NCBI RefSeq assembly: GCF_933775445.1
Contig: NC_065877.1
Span: 14,384,001-14,448,000, forward strand
Direction of reading: 5' to 3'
Length of the DNA stretch: 64,000 nt
Source: Argentina anserina
Lineage: Eukaryota; Streptophyta; Magnoliopsida; Rosales; Rosaceae
Position numbers and translations under genes: made by a program
The notes under the pieces: model-generated
Seen by the model: the letters and a program-made list of their open reading frames with translations, nothing else
What the model was told of the DNA's origin: nothing
Databases searched by the model: none
Shown: one piece after another, positions 25,910 through 37,769 of the stretch
Position numbering within the stretch: the stretch's first letter is position 1
Layout of the letters: every line of letters starts with the position of its first letter

Positions 25910-27519
25910 GCGTGCATATATTTTAAAATAATTATTCATTCACTAGTTGTTTAAGACCTAAGCCTAATGATGTGCATTTCCAAAGGATTGCTACTGTTGC
26001 AACTCCAACTTGTAATGCGTCATAGTATTAACTCTGAATCTAAATATCATAAGAGTCAACACTAAATTTGGTTTCGATCATAAGTCGACTCGATTGATTT
26101 ATTCTAAATTTGACCATGAAAGTCAAATGTTGACTTTTTGTTGACTAAGTCCTCTTGGTCGACCATATGTTGACCATTTATTGTTAAATTATCAAAAAAT
26201 CTGATATAGTCTAACTTTAATTATTTTGCGATATATAAGCATATTTTAAGAATATTAAAGCCACTTGTAATAGTATCGACAAACTATTTTTATTTTATTA
26301 CCGACACATTTCTAAATTATACAAGTTCTCAGTTCACATACCGGACGAGAATTAAACCCAACATTGATCAGATCGTATCGTATCTAATTGTTACGTTAAT
26401 CATCGCCATCGAATTAGGTCCTTACTAAGTTACCTTAAGTAAAAATAAAACTATGGAAATTACTTATTGGTACAGACAACATTTGAATTAACTAAAAACT
26501 CATTTTTCATATTTCTTATACAAATTAGGACATAAGATCAAACCCAAAGAATAAGTACAACAAAACTGATTAATTAATTAATGCAAAAATATCTAAAATA
26601 CCCTTATTTTCGTGAAAATTACCAAATGTCACTCCTAGATTTAACAAATTTCTCTCTCCTCATTTTTTTAGTTTTTTACCGGAAAATTTAAGTTTTCCGG
26701 TCAAACCACCGGCAATTTTGAGGTGAGCCAATATATAAAGTTGTTTCTTATGTCATGGCTTTCATTTTAGTACCATATTGCATATGTTTTGAAAAATTTT
26801 AAAATTTCGAATTTTACTCATCAAAAACCACAGTAGTAGTTAGTTTCTCAATAAATTTCAAATGTAATGAATTAATGGTTGAATTAAACTACATTGGAGA
26901 TTAATTGATCAAGTTAGTTCAAGACATTATAGAGATGACGACTATTTCAATTATGTTAATAGCTTCCAACATCTCTTCCATGCAAGGTCTGAAAAATCGA
27001 AAATATCGTCGAAAAATCGGCAATATTTTCGTTTTTTTTCATATGAGGATATATCTTTAGCCTACCAAGTTAATTTCGCACGAAATTGTCGACATTTTTC
27101 GAATTATCGCGATATCAGTTCTGGCCCACGTGTTGCTTATCCATGTGGCGGCCCCTCCTTTCACCAAAATATAGCTCAAAATCATTTTGCAAGTGAGGAG
27201 ATTCGAACCATGCTCTTTCCCTTATTTCCTTAAGGGCTCAGCCAACAAAACTAACCTCAACCTTGTGTTCATATTGGATCTTTATAATATATCCACTCAA
27301 AATGAATGTGGACTTAAAATATAAAATATCTAATTCCAATTAACTTTTCTACTTTATTTGTTTTCAACCTCTACTTATTCAACTATAAAATATTTTTTAA
27401 CTACTTTCAAAAATAAAATCACTATTAATAACATCCATTTTGAATACATTTCCTTTTATTTTCATTACTTCATTCTTATACGAAAAAGATTATATAACAC
27501 TTCATCTTCCTGCATTATA
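25910..27519. other. AT-rich spacer with old repeats, no gene recognised
   Basis: No coding frame of note. The segment 26985-27120 (repeated CGAAAATATCG-like phrases) looks like a decayed dispersed repeat. A GGTTCGAATC-like box at about 27190 (minus strand) is not part of any tRNA cloverleaf that I can fold. Confidence 0.4.
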
Positions 27520-27885
27520 TAGACTCTAGCGATCGTCACTTACCTCCTATTGTAGTTCCAATTTTGGCACACTTTTCGGTCAATTTTTTTCACCATAAGT
27601 GAGTCAATATTTAGGTATGCTATTCAAGATCATCTCAACAAAATTTCATCTAATTCGGACATCGTTAAGGTATTGAAATTAGATTAAATCAATGAATGAA
27701 TTAAAATTGTTCAACGTGAACCGTTCGTGTAAATCTCAATTTTGAAATCTCAAATCATTGTCAAATTGGATGAAATTTTGTATAGATGATCTTGAATAGC
27801 ATACCTAAATATTGAATCACTTATGGTGAAAAAATTGGACCGAAAAGTGTGCAAAAATAGAAACTTCACTCTGGATATAGACTAT
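27520..27885. mobile_element. foldback MITE, same family as 48841-49242
   Basis: Two long inverted arms: AGTTCCAATTTTGGCACACT near 27555 and its reverse complement (GTGTGCAAAAATAGAAACTT) near 27850. Each arm is about 140 bp around a short centre. The same arms occur at 48900-49200. The outer left end is degenerate, and TA-rich sequence flanks the right side. Confidence 0.7.
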
Positions 27886-28010
27886 ATATATATATATATA
27901 ACCTTAACAAAAGAAGAAAACTGTACTGTAATTGTTTGATGCGAAGATGAATCATGTGAAAATCCTCCATATTTTCATGGAAAGCAATATGACTGTTGAT
28001 GCCATGGCTT

Positions 28011-28110
28011 AGGGCTCGTCAACGGGACGGGCCGAGTATTTTCACAAATATAGAGATTCAAGCCCGCGCCACCTAAAGTGGGCCGGACCGGGTTTTGTGG
28101 GCTTGTATTA
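28011..28110. repeat. hAT-like terminal sequence
   Basis: AGGGCTCGTCAACGGGACGG followed by GGGCCGGACCGGG-type sequence resembles the ends of non-autonomous hAT elements. A matching opposite end may be the stretch at 30606-30665, but the 8-bp flanks do not agree, so an intact element is not demonstrated. Confidence 0.35.
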
Positions 28111-28148
28111 GAAAAAAAATAACACTCTTATTTAAAGATTTGGAACAA

Positions 28149-28615
28149 TAAAAGGGTAAATTCCTCCTATGGTACCTGATGTTTGGCTACGTGGACAATT
28201 TGGTACCTGATGTATGAAAACGGACAATTTGGTACCTAAAGTTCTCAAATTTAGGTCATTTTGGTACTTATGTCAATTTTGACCATATTTTCAGGGTTAT
28301 TTCCGTCATCCTATCTCTATTTTACTTCATTTTTTCATAATACCTCCAAATTGCCTCTAAATTATCACTAAATTTTTGATAACTCATCCACTTAATATAT
28401 GTAATGATTTACGTGTATAAGTTTTCATAATGTAGCTATCAAACTAAATTAATTTTAATTATAAGTAATTTAAAAATATATATATTTTAATAAAAAATTA
28501 CAATTGCATAAAGGCAATTTATTTCCTTTACATAAAATAATTAGGATACAATAAGTATATTAAGAAAAAAATTTATTTTCGATATATACGAAGTAGATGC
28601 TAAGTGGAGTATATT
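28149..28615. mobile_element. truncated MULE-type MITE (copy of 42779-43421, opposite orientation)
   Basis: GGTAAATTCCTCCTATGGTA starts an arm that matches the right half of the element at 42779-43421 in reverse complement. The match runs through the CTAAGTGGAG phrase near 28600 and then stops at the start of the ~500-bp array. The other arm is missing. Confidence 0.7.
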
Positions 28616-28617
28616 CT

Positions 28618-30565
28618 ATTTTCAAAATATGGTCGATCGACACCAGCAGATGTGATCAGTATAAATATTTAGGGAACCCGTAAAAATTTCATCCGTTTTG
28701 GACATGGTTTGATCGTCCGTACATACGGTTAACTAAAAAAGAGGTTTTTTGACATATTAAAATCTCCATTGACCGGGGCTTTGCCAAATGGGTTTCCTTG
28801 GTGCGACCACGCACGATCATGACAAAAATTAGGTGATTTCAGATATACAAACGACTTTCAGTGTTCGCATCTTGGTAATAGGTCTTCCCATAAAGCATAT
28901 TAGTGGTGTTTTTGGTATACTGGAAATTCCGACGGTTAAATGAGCTCCGAATTGGATGCAATTTTTATAGGATTACTAAATATATATACCGATCACATCG
29001 AATGGTGTTGATTGATCCCAAGCAGTTTCTCTCATATAGTCGTTTTATAATGCAATTGTTTTATTATAAACCTAATATAAAGGTTATGATACATTAGTAG
29101 ACACTTCGGCGATCGACAACTCCAATTCGAAATATGGTCGATCAATACCAATAGATGTGATCGGTATATATATTTAGGAAACCGTAAAAATGTCGTCCGT
29201 TTTGAACATGGTTTGACCGTCCCTACCAACAATAAACCAAAAAAGAGGCGTTTTGAACATTAAAACCCCCATTGACCGGGGCTTTGCCAAATGGGTTTCC
29301 TTAGAGTGACCGCGCATGATCAGTGAGAAAATTTTGGTGATTTCAGATATGCAAACAGCTTTCGGTGTTCCCATTTTGGTAATGAGTCTTCCCTTATGGC
29401 ATATTAGTGGTGTTTTTAGTTTACCAAAAATTCCACGGTCAAACAAGGTCCTAATTGGATGAAATTTTTATAGTATCACAAATATATATACCGATCACAT
29501 AGGATGATGTTGATCAATCCCGAGAAGTTTCATATAGTCGCTTCATAATACAATAGTTTTATTATAAACCAAATATAAAGGTTATGATACATTAGTAGAC
29601 ACTTCGACGATCGACAACTCCAGTTCGAAATATGGTCGATCGACACCAACAGATGTCATCAGTATATATATTTAGGGACCCTGTATAAATTTCCTCCGTT
29701 TTGGACATGGTTTGACCTCCGTACCTACGGTCAACTAAAAAAGAGCCGTTTTGACATATTAAAACTCCCATTGACCGGGGTTTGCCAAATAGGTTTTCTC
29801 AGTGCAACCACGCACGATTGGTGACAAAAATTAGGTGATTTTAGATATGCAAACGGCTTTTGGCGTTCGCATCTTGGTAATGGGTCATGTCTTAGAGCAT
29901 ATTAGTGTTGTTTTCAGTTTATCCGAAATTTCGACGGGCAAACGAGGTCCGAATTAGACGAAATTTTTATAGCATCACCAAATATATATATCGATCACAT
30001 CGGATGGTGTTGATCGATCCCGAGAAGTTTCATTCATATAGTCGCTTCATAATGCGATAGTTTTATTATAAACCGAATATAAAGGTTATGATACATTAGT
30101 AGACACTTCGGCGATCGACAACTCCTGTTCGAAATATGGTCGATCGACAACAACAAAAGTAATCGGTATATATATTTAGGGAACCCGTATAGATTTCATC
30201 CGTTTTGGACATGGTTTGACCGTCCGTACATACGGTTAACTAAAAAAGAGCCGTTTTGACATATTAAAACCCCTCATTGACCGGAGCTTTGCCAAATGGG
30301 TTTCCTTGGAGCGATCGCACACGATTGGTGACAAAAATTAGGTGATTTTAGATATGCAAACGGATTTTAGTAATGGGTCCTCACTTACACATATTAGTGT
30401 TGTTTTCGGTTTACCCAAAATTTCGACGGTCAGACGAAGTCCGAATTGGATGAAATTTTTACAGGGTCACTGAATATATATACCGATCATATCGGCTAGT
30501 GTCGATCGATCCCCAGAAGTTTTCTTCATATAGTTGCATCATAATGCAATAGTTTTATTCTAAAA
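28618..30565 (+). repeat. ~500-bp tandem repeat array 2 (about 3.9 copies)
   Basis: The landmark TTCGAAATATGGTCGATC recurs at 28621 (first base pair variant TTCAAAATAT), 29126, 29624 and 30128, giving spacings of 505, 498 and 504 bp. Units differ from one another by scattered substitutions and short gaps. They share many landmarks with array 1 at 12.5-16.2 kb. No unit keeps a conserved reading frame, so short frames here are incidental. Confidence 0.9.
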
Positions 30566-30605
30566 CTAATAGAATATGTATGAATACTATTTTTTTTATT
30601 TGAAG

Positions 30606-30668
30606 GGCTTTTATGGGCCGGGCCTTGCCGGATTTTGGCGGGCCGGGCCGGGTTTCACACCTCTAAAC
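30606..30668. repeat. GC-rich terminal sequence following array 2
   Basis: GGGCTTTTATGGGCCGGGCC leads to GGGCCGGGTTTCACACCTCT. Array 1 is followed by the same kind of sequence at 16330-16400, so this stretch probably belongs to the mobile unit that carries the ~500-bp repeat. Confidence 0.5.
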
Positions 30669-31115
30669 TAACCAAAGACCCGAGCAGGAAGAGTGTTGGA
30701 TGATGGAATGGAAACATATTTAGATAAGACTTCAAAAGGAACATGACCTTGAAAAGGAGTTGATGGAAAACGATTGATTAGATGAGATGCACATCATACA
30801 GCCTCTTCCCAAAGATACTTAGGCATGTTTGCACTCAAGAGGAGAGATCAAGCCATGTTTAAGAGATGGCAAATTTTTTGCTCTGACACTCCATTTTGCT
30901 CAAGGGTTTTTGGACATGAAGTCTGATGAATTATACCATGGTGTTGAAAATACTCTCGGAAAGAATGACTGACAAGCTCACCCTGTTATCAGATTGAAAG
31001 ACCTTAACATGAGCATTGTATTGAGTGCAAATAAGATTATGGAATGTTGTAAAAGCATAGAAGACAGAGTCCTTGGACTTAAGCAACACTACCTATGACA
31101 ATCAAGTAAAATCGT
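30669..31115 (-). pseudogene. Ty1-copia integrase fragment, decayed
   Basis: Read on the minus strand, about 30930 down to 30669 translates as copia integrase sequence: KTLEQNGVSEQKICHLLNMA at about 30920, then NMPKYLWEEAV and SHLINRFPSTPFQGHVPFE. EQNGVSE..., PKYLWEEAV and HLINR are hallmarks of the integrase core and its C-terminal side in Ty1-copia polyproteins. Stop codons interrupt the frame after NMA and after EEAV, so it is dead. The upstream part (to ~31115) looks like the rest of the core with frame breaks. It ends close to the LTR/primer site at 31155-31178, which belongs to a different type of element, so the join is a rearrangement. Confidence 0.75.
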
Positions 31116-31178
31116 TTAGGGTGACCATTGTAAAATTGGAAGAGTCGTGCTGGCAAAGACCCTCCTTCTAGCGCCAAA

Positions 31179-31647
31179 TGTTACGGGTGCTGAATCCGGG
31201 GGACCTTGTGTATTGTAGCCTATATTCCAATGTATCAACTCAGTGGGACCTGCACTCACCAAATATCAAGTCAAAGGGCCAGCGGTTACTATGAGTCAGT
31301 GGTGCACCATCCGGAGCTTAAATTTGTATCCGGTGCGGAATTCAAGTTTGGGAGTTCATGACTTATAATACGTTACAGTTTTTAGGAGATTTCTGGCAGC
31401 CTTAATGGGCGCATTGAGATAAGTGCAATTTCATATTCTTGATGTGGGAGAACATGTCTAAGCATTGGGCATTTACTGTTCTTGAGAGCTACTTTAAATA
31501 GTGCTGACGACAGCGCCTGAGCCGGAGATTATATGGCAGGTCATGTCAGCTGGCATCTAACCGGGTTGGGTCTCCTCCTGCCGGTTTGACGACCGGAATA
31601 TGAGGAGATTTCGCCCGGAAATGTCCCGTTAGGGAGAGGTGTTAACA
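31179..31647 (-). repeat. orphan LTR with primer-binding site, minus orientation
   Basis: A 469-bp segment with TGTTA at one end and TAACA at the other. On the minus strand it begins TGTTAACACCTCTCCC and ends CACCCGTAACA. The sequence just beyond that end, TTTGGCGCTAGAAGGAGGG (31178 downward), looks like a retroelement primer-binding site. A TATA-like TATTTAAA lies near 31490 (minus). No internal genes follow apart from the unrelated copia integrase fragment. Confidence 0.65.
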
Positions 31648-34600
31648 CTGCTATTAATGTAAGCTTGAGTGTGTACTAAGTCTACTAATAAAGTAATAAC
31701 TAATCCTATCCAATATATATAAAAAAGAGAATAATATCCCTTTGGAAGTTCCAGGAATTAATTTACTTTTATGTAAAGTTAGTCCATTTATAAGAATGCA
31801 GGAGACCAGAAGAACCAAAATGGTCCTGCAAAGTTAATTTCCTCTGGTATGCACAAATGTGAAAGCAAGCAAAGATGTTTTGGAATAAAGAAAAACACAG
31901 GAGAATATATTTATAAAGGAAGCATCAATATTGATACGCTTAGCTGCTACTGCTAGCCACCTTTTATAAGAGTGAGCCTTTAAATAATAATCAGCAATCT
32001 TTCTACAAAACAAAAATAAGCAATCCGAGCTTGATTGACTACTGTCTTTGGCCATGTTTACGTCCACTACGTACTGATTAGTACTCAACAGTAATGCATG
32101 CATCTCAACTAGTTCAATTAGCTGCTTAATTATCAATCTATGATCATATATTAATTAATTTCTTAACACCGCTTTAATTAAGCTCTGTTTAGTATCTTAA
32201 TATTGGTATCTTGTTGCAAACTAATAATAATTACGTAGCTATATTCCAATTAGTTTCCAGCTAATTATAATTAAGCAGTTCTTCAACGCATGCAAGCTAG
32301 AAGCCTAGCTAAATGTTATCAATCCACTTGCCGCGAACATAAAACCAGCTGACATATTACCCAGATTCAGTTTTATCAATAGATTTATATATAAAAGATT
32401 AATTATGAATATGCACATAGGAAATATTTTAATTAAGGCAAGTTTCTGTCTCTCTTTCTTGCTCTAACTTCTAATAATGGAATCTACTCATTCTAGCCAG
32501 GAATATAGGCAACAAAATTAGCAAAGCCTTTTGCTTATCTAATTTTCTGGTCAAAGACACAAGCTTGTAAAAAATCCTCGTTCACTGTTCGACACTTTGA
32601 GCAGAGGGATATATAACTCTGGCCGGCCTAACAATCAAGATAATTTTTAAAAAAAAAACAAGAATGTTTGTGGTGAAATTCGAACTTTAGTTATCCAATA
32701 TACTTATTAAGTCATTTACAATCAAAATAAATGTAGTCCGATACAAATGCGATCAAAATGAATTAGGCTAGTCTAAGATCATGATACTATTATTATATAT
32801 AGCACCAACCACCGGTAACGTTTTTTGCATACTAAGATCCCGGAGATGCATGGTCTAATAGCAAATTAGCAATGACGTAGTCACGTAGAGAGTAGAATTG
32901 GGAAACGTTGTTTAGTAGTTCCAACATATTCCTCGAGGCTTCAGTTTCTCACAATGTATCTAATTACAAGTAAAGCAAGCTTAATTCCAAATTATTGTCT
33001 CATTTCTTATGATCGATGAGTAAGAATCTCGTCACTTTTACCGATGATGGATACATTTGTGTCAGTTAAGACGTGAACCGGAAGCCAAAAATCAACTTCT
33101 TTTGAATGTTCGAAGGCGCGGTTTCAGGCTTCACATGCTTCTGCAGTGTGCATGGATAAGTGCTTATCGATCCAAACTCATATGATACTATAGATCGACT
33201 AATTAATTAAATTAAATTATTAATTTGCAGCTTCATGACTATAGTTGATTAATTAACGTTATCTGATTTATATAATTATTTGTGAATTTTAATGGAGATG
33301 TAGGTAAATAGGTACTGATTAGTTAAGTATGAAGTCATATATTGGCTCTTGTCGTCATGTGCATGTGGTCGATGGTTGCATGAGATCGCCTCGATGAATC
33401 AATCAATCGCTAATGATGAAATATTGGAGTAGAGCATTGTTAGGGTGCACAATATCACGTCAGATTTGATGTCATAATTATATGTGTAATGCATAGTTAT
33501 TTTGTTACGTAAATAATTAAAATAATTAATAAATATCATTTTCAAAATGAAAAGATAATCATGATAATGATTTTAAAATATTATTAAAATTTTAATATTT
33601 ACGAAAATATGCTTTTATATATATATATATATCAATGTGTGTACAAAAAAATATTAAAAAAATACAATTCATCCAATTTTAATATAGACGCGTGTGTCTC
33701 CTAAATAATTTTATTAGAGATTTTTTTAAATATTTTTATAATCTAAATAATAATTCAATAGAGAATATATGGTAATCGTATTCATTAATATATTAATGAT
33801 TATAAATTTGTAAATGTAACTAAACTTTAAAAATTAAAAAAGTCATGAAATAAATTTGAAATTTTTTTTGACATATTTAGTGACTGGAGAATGAGTTTTT
33901 TTTTTTTGCTTAGTTCTTAATTGAGATGATACGCAATCAAAGATAATTTTTTTAGAAGAAAAATTCAAAGATAATTGACTAATTCAATTAGATGAAACTT
34001 TTTTATAAGATTTTTTTTTGTAATGAATTATTCCTTAATTATTTTGAAATCATTCTTCTTATTCTTTTTTATTGAAATCATCTTTAATAAGGGAAAGATA
34101 AAAAGTTAAATTATTTACAAATATATGATTGTCTTTTTATTTAAAAAAATGAAATTTTGTGATATTTTAATTACTGACGTGACATAATGATGTTGCATGT
34201 TATATAGAATTATAACGTTAAATTTGACACCATATATATTAATTGTGGCGCCAAAATATTTTCTGATTTGACTACCTCGCAAGCAACTTTGTGCGATTCA
34301 ACTTTGCAACACTAGTTTACTCTAGATTCATCCGTACACTCAATGATGATATCAAAGCTAAGAACTCTACGTACAAAGTTTAGTAATCAAGTAACCAATT
34401 ATGATCATACCCTAAAAAGTGTGGTATCGATTACATCGGATCAGTTCCATGTAAAAGCTAAATGTGATTCAGAGATGAAACTACATTAATTGGTTAATTA
34501 ATTAATTAGGATTGTTTGATTCACAAGATTAACAATGATTAGAAAACAATGAAATATTTAATTAGAAATACTTTTTTGACATAGAAGAAGAAGTTCGCAT

Positions 34601-34729
34601 ATATGCCAGTTTGCCCAAATTAAACATGTCACAAACTCCTCGAGGCAATATGTCATATCTATCTATATGTACTTATCGATAGTGTTAATTTGCCCAAGCT
34701 TCCAAATTTGTTACCTGATCCGATTTGTG

Positions 34730-34730
<1 letters not shown>

Positions 34731-34759
<29 letters not shown>
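34731..34759. repeat. (CT)n microsatellite
   Basis: About 14 uninterrupted CT units. Confidence 0.95.
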
Positions 34760-34761
<2 letters not shown>

Positions 34762-35907
34762 GAGCTTTGTACGTACTTATATACGAAGATCTATATTTAC
34801 TATATATGCTTATAAACAAGCCTCAACTAATTTCTTATAATTCTAATATTCATGTAGGGTGTGTACGTATACGTTAAATATTGTGCATGGCTGTTTTTCT
34901 CTGTTCCATAAATTTTTGTCTTCTTGGCCGATCTCGTTAATTACTTAAGCTATCTTCTTGATTGTAGCGTCTCCATCAATTTGTTATCTATTTTTCTGAT
35001 GACAATGTTGAAAATTAATCTAAAGAGAGAATTGTAAATGTGCAGGGGAAACTCAAATCCTTCAGGTTATGTTGAAATTCACATACGTTTGAGTTTGTTA
35101 ATTAACAAATTTCTATTTTGAATGATTGCGATAGTTCAATCTGAATTAAATCAGAAGATTATAAGTACTCGATCTCTTCATTCATAAAGCCATTCAATTC
35201 TTTCAACGGCCAATCAGATGACAATTTATAACACCATCTTTCTAAGAGAAGTAAGAGCTTCCAATATCTTGGCTCGTAAGCTAATTAACGATGATCGATC
35301 AGAACTAATATTTATATATCTCTAAATTAGGTCGTCCTTGAAAAATTATTTTCACAAATATTATTCAAATCGCGGTTATACACATACACAAGTCGAGTAC
35401 GCAGAAGTTTCACACATATCTTCATGATCTCGAAAAAGATGCTCTTAATAATTCATGCACTTTAAGTTCTTTACCAAACTAAATAGAAATCATAACGAAG
35501 GAAAACCCTAGCCTCGATGACCTAAGTAAGGTACCAGCTATAGCTAGTTTCCTTGAACTAAGACGTGAGTATAACACGTACGTACTATAATGCATGTATA
35601 ACGGAACCGGTATAACCTTAAAAAAAGCCACTAGGTAGTGCCAATTGCTATTTTCAATTCCGATCCTAATGGCATATATATTGTCTTTTCCCTAAAATGT
35701 GTGTGTGTAATATCTTTAGAATCACTTCTCTTCCATTTAAGTTTCTTAATATCTTGCTTCCTGATCATATGCACGTTTATTATATATGTACACAATAACT
35801 TATCGACACTGACTTCAAAGATGAACGAAAAACGAACATGAAGCTGGGATCCAGCAACTGCGCGCTTATGGCTGCTGACAGATAATTAGGCACACAAGTG
35901 ACACATT

Positions 35908-35931
35908 GAGAGAGAGAGAGAGAGAGAGAGA
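35908..35931. repeat. (GA)n microsatellite
   Basis: About 12 uninterrupted GA units. Confidence 0.95.
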
Positions 35932-37045
35932 TGGGTACCTGACTACTAGCACTGTATACAAGCTTCTTGACCCAGTCACTCCTTTTTCTTTTCTCTCGTA
36001 CAATCATTTTAGAAGATGATTACGAAACTAACCAGATTAGTCATGAGGTTATAATATAGGTCTTAAGTTTTGTTTAATAGGAATAAAACAAAACTCAGAT
36101 GTCTGGAAAAGGGACAGTCAAATTATTTCAAGTAGGTAAGGTTAAAATAAAATTATGCATGTTTTATTTCTTGGTACCGGCCTTTGACAAAAAGAGTACT
36201 GGCATACCTAATCACCATAATATCTTTCCAGATACTTGATAACTTGTCCCCAAAATTTTAAACAAGATAATGATTCAGTAATAAAAAGGATGTTAATTCA
36301 TAAAATTTATAGGTTTATAGGAAATTTGGTAGTATATAATTTGCTTTTTTTTTTTTTTTCTGCAGAAGAACTTTTCACAGAAAAATCTGCACATCAGATA
36401 TTGCTGCTGCCCTATATTAAACTCTAGCATTATCCTTAATTAAGTACTGTTAACTACTTAGCTAGCTTCCTATCTAGCTTAGTATATTGATTGGAACCTT
36501 CTATGTAATTCAGGTATATGACACATAACAATTCCTATCTTAGATCTACTTTTATTTTTACTAAACACTATTAACGGTTAAATTGTATAGTATGTCATCT
36601 TCCCTGAAGATCATATCATATAATACTTTCACATAAATTTACTTCTTTCATCATTCTTTTGTGATCAGTGAGTAGATCATGCAACTTGTGTGGAATACAC
36701 AACTTTAAAAGCATAATTCTAGCGATGCAAATATCAGAATTGCTAAGAACACATTAACAATGTCCATCACCATTTGAAAATAGAAAAATTCCACAAATAC
36801 CCAGAAAGTACCCTTCATCATCATGTACAATATTTCTCCACACCCCACCATTTTCAAAAAGACACAAGCTAATCAAGTAACTACACAACTAAAGAAGAAA
36901 CAAAAGAGAAAAGAATTACTCAATCCAACCAATCAGTACACTTTCCTCACTCGAAGTCTCGAAACATGTTTTCATAGAAGAATGAGAAAGGTAAAGAGAA
37001 ATTTGATCCCACACAGACACTGAACAACTAATCGTTGGATCTCGA

Positions 37046-37690
37046 TCAAGCGCTTCTGGCAAGCATTTCCTGGAATCTCCTGTAAGACTCCTGCTTCTCC
37101 AACATGAACTTCTCGTGACAGCTCGCGATGAACAAATCGGCCAGCTTATCGATCTCATTTTCATCCGTCTCAGTCTCCATGGATTTTTCATTCACCTTGT
37201 TCTCCTCAAGCCATTGAAGATACCCCGAAAGCTGCGACTCGCCGCTAACCTGATGCCCATGACCGCCACATTGCTCCTCGGTTGAAACTATTGAGTTCCA
37301 ATTCGAGTCGTAGTACAAATGGCTTGTGGAGGTGAGACCATCGTAGACGCGAGCCGGCACCGGTAGGACATGGGTGGAGGAGCACCAGTTGTAGTGCAAG
37401 CGGAATGAGCCGAAGAAGATCTTGTTCTTCTTCTTGTTCTTGCTATTCTTTGTAGGGTAAATAAGTTGCATTGGCTGGCTGACCTTGACGACAAGAACGA
37501 AGAAGGATATGGTTTTGGATTTGGCTTTGTTGAGGTACCGAATAGCACGGCAGACGTGGGAGATGATGAGGGTGCGGATTAGGGTTTTGAGCTTGGTCAT
37601 GGAGCTGAAGGAAGAAGACGACTGTGGCGGGGTTACGGTGGAGAAAACTTGGAGAGGAGGGAGGGTTCTTAAATTGGAGGGCCCATCCAT
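37046..37690 (-). CDS. DUF761 (cotton-fiber-expressed-type) protein
   Basis: Single-exon gene of 214 residues. The start ATG at 37690-37688 gives MDGPSNLRTL; a second ATG lies one codon out of frame upstream. The N-terminal half holds a basic/hydrophobic stretch (MTKLKTLIRTLIISHVCRAI, then SFFVLVVKV) that may associate with membranes. A lysine run (KNSKNKKKNK) follows, near residue 85. The C-terminus (about 180-214: EIDKLADLFIASCHEKFML, then EKQESYRRFQEMLARS) is the DUF761 signature, normally at the extreme end of such proteins, as it is here. The biochemical role of DUF761 proteins is unknown; some members affect growth, wall or fibre traits. Length and layout are usual for small family members. 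The gene stands alone, with repeats on both sides. Confidence 0.85.
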   Translation of the reverse strand: MDGPSNLRTLPPLQVFSTVTPPQSSSSFSSMTKLKTLIRTLIISHVCRAIRYLNKAKSKTISFFVLVVKVSQPMQLIYPTKNSKNKKKNKIFFGSFRLHYNWCSSTHVLPVPARVYDGLTSTSHLYYDSNWNSIVSTEEQCGGHGHQVSGESQLSGYLQWLEENKVNEKSMETETDENEIDKLADLFIASCHEKFMLEKQESYRRFQEMLARSA

Positions 37691-37763
37691 TTTTTTTTTT
37701 TTTTTGAGTTGCAGAGTGTGTGTGACTACAAGCTTGCCCCGAGTGGCCCTATTGAAATTTCGA

Positions 37764-37769
37764 TATATA
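37764..37769 (-). promoter_or_regulatory. probable TATA box of the DUF761 gene
   Basis: TTATATATCG on the minus strand, about 75 bp upstream of the ATG, is the only clear TATA-like sequence close to the start. Confidence 0.4.

Larger units (their letters stand above)
31648..37045. other. 5.4-kb AT-rich intergenic region, no gene recognised
   Basis: Very AT-rich. A 100-codon minus-strand frame (31834-32136) has no recognisable domain. At 33440-34290 two loosely inverted arms (around ATCACGTCAG and CTGACGTGAC) suggest a worn MITE. Two microsatellites are listed separately. I saw no plant microRNA, tRNA or other RNA gene. Confidence 0.45.

Noticed and set aside
27175..27235. tRNA-like box B (GGTTCGAATC) on the minus strand
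   Set aside because: No matching box A at the right spacing, and the arms do not pair into a cloverleaf.
28903..29446. Several 60-90-codon frames
   Set aside because: Located in the ~500-bp tandem repeat; the frame is not kept between units, so they are not genes.
28011..30668. One intact 2.6-kb hAT element containing array 2
   Set aside because: The two GC-rich ends are only loosely inverted, and the 8-bp flanks (CCATGGCT and AACTAACC) do not match.
31834..32136. 100-codon minus-strand frame
   Set aside because: No domain, atypical composition, and no promoter or splice context.
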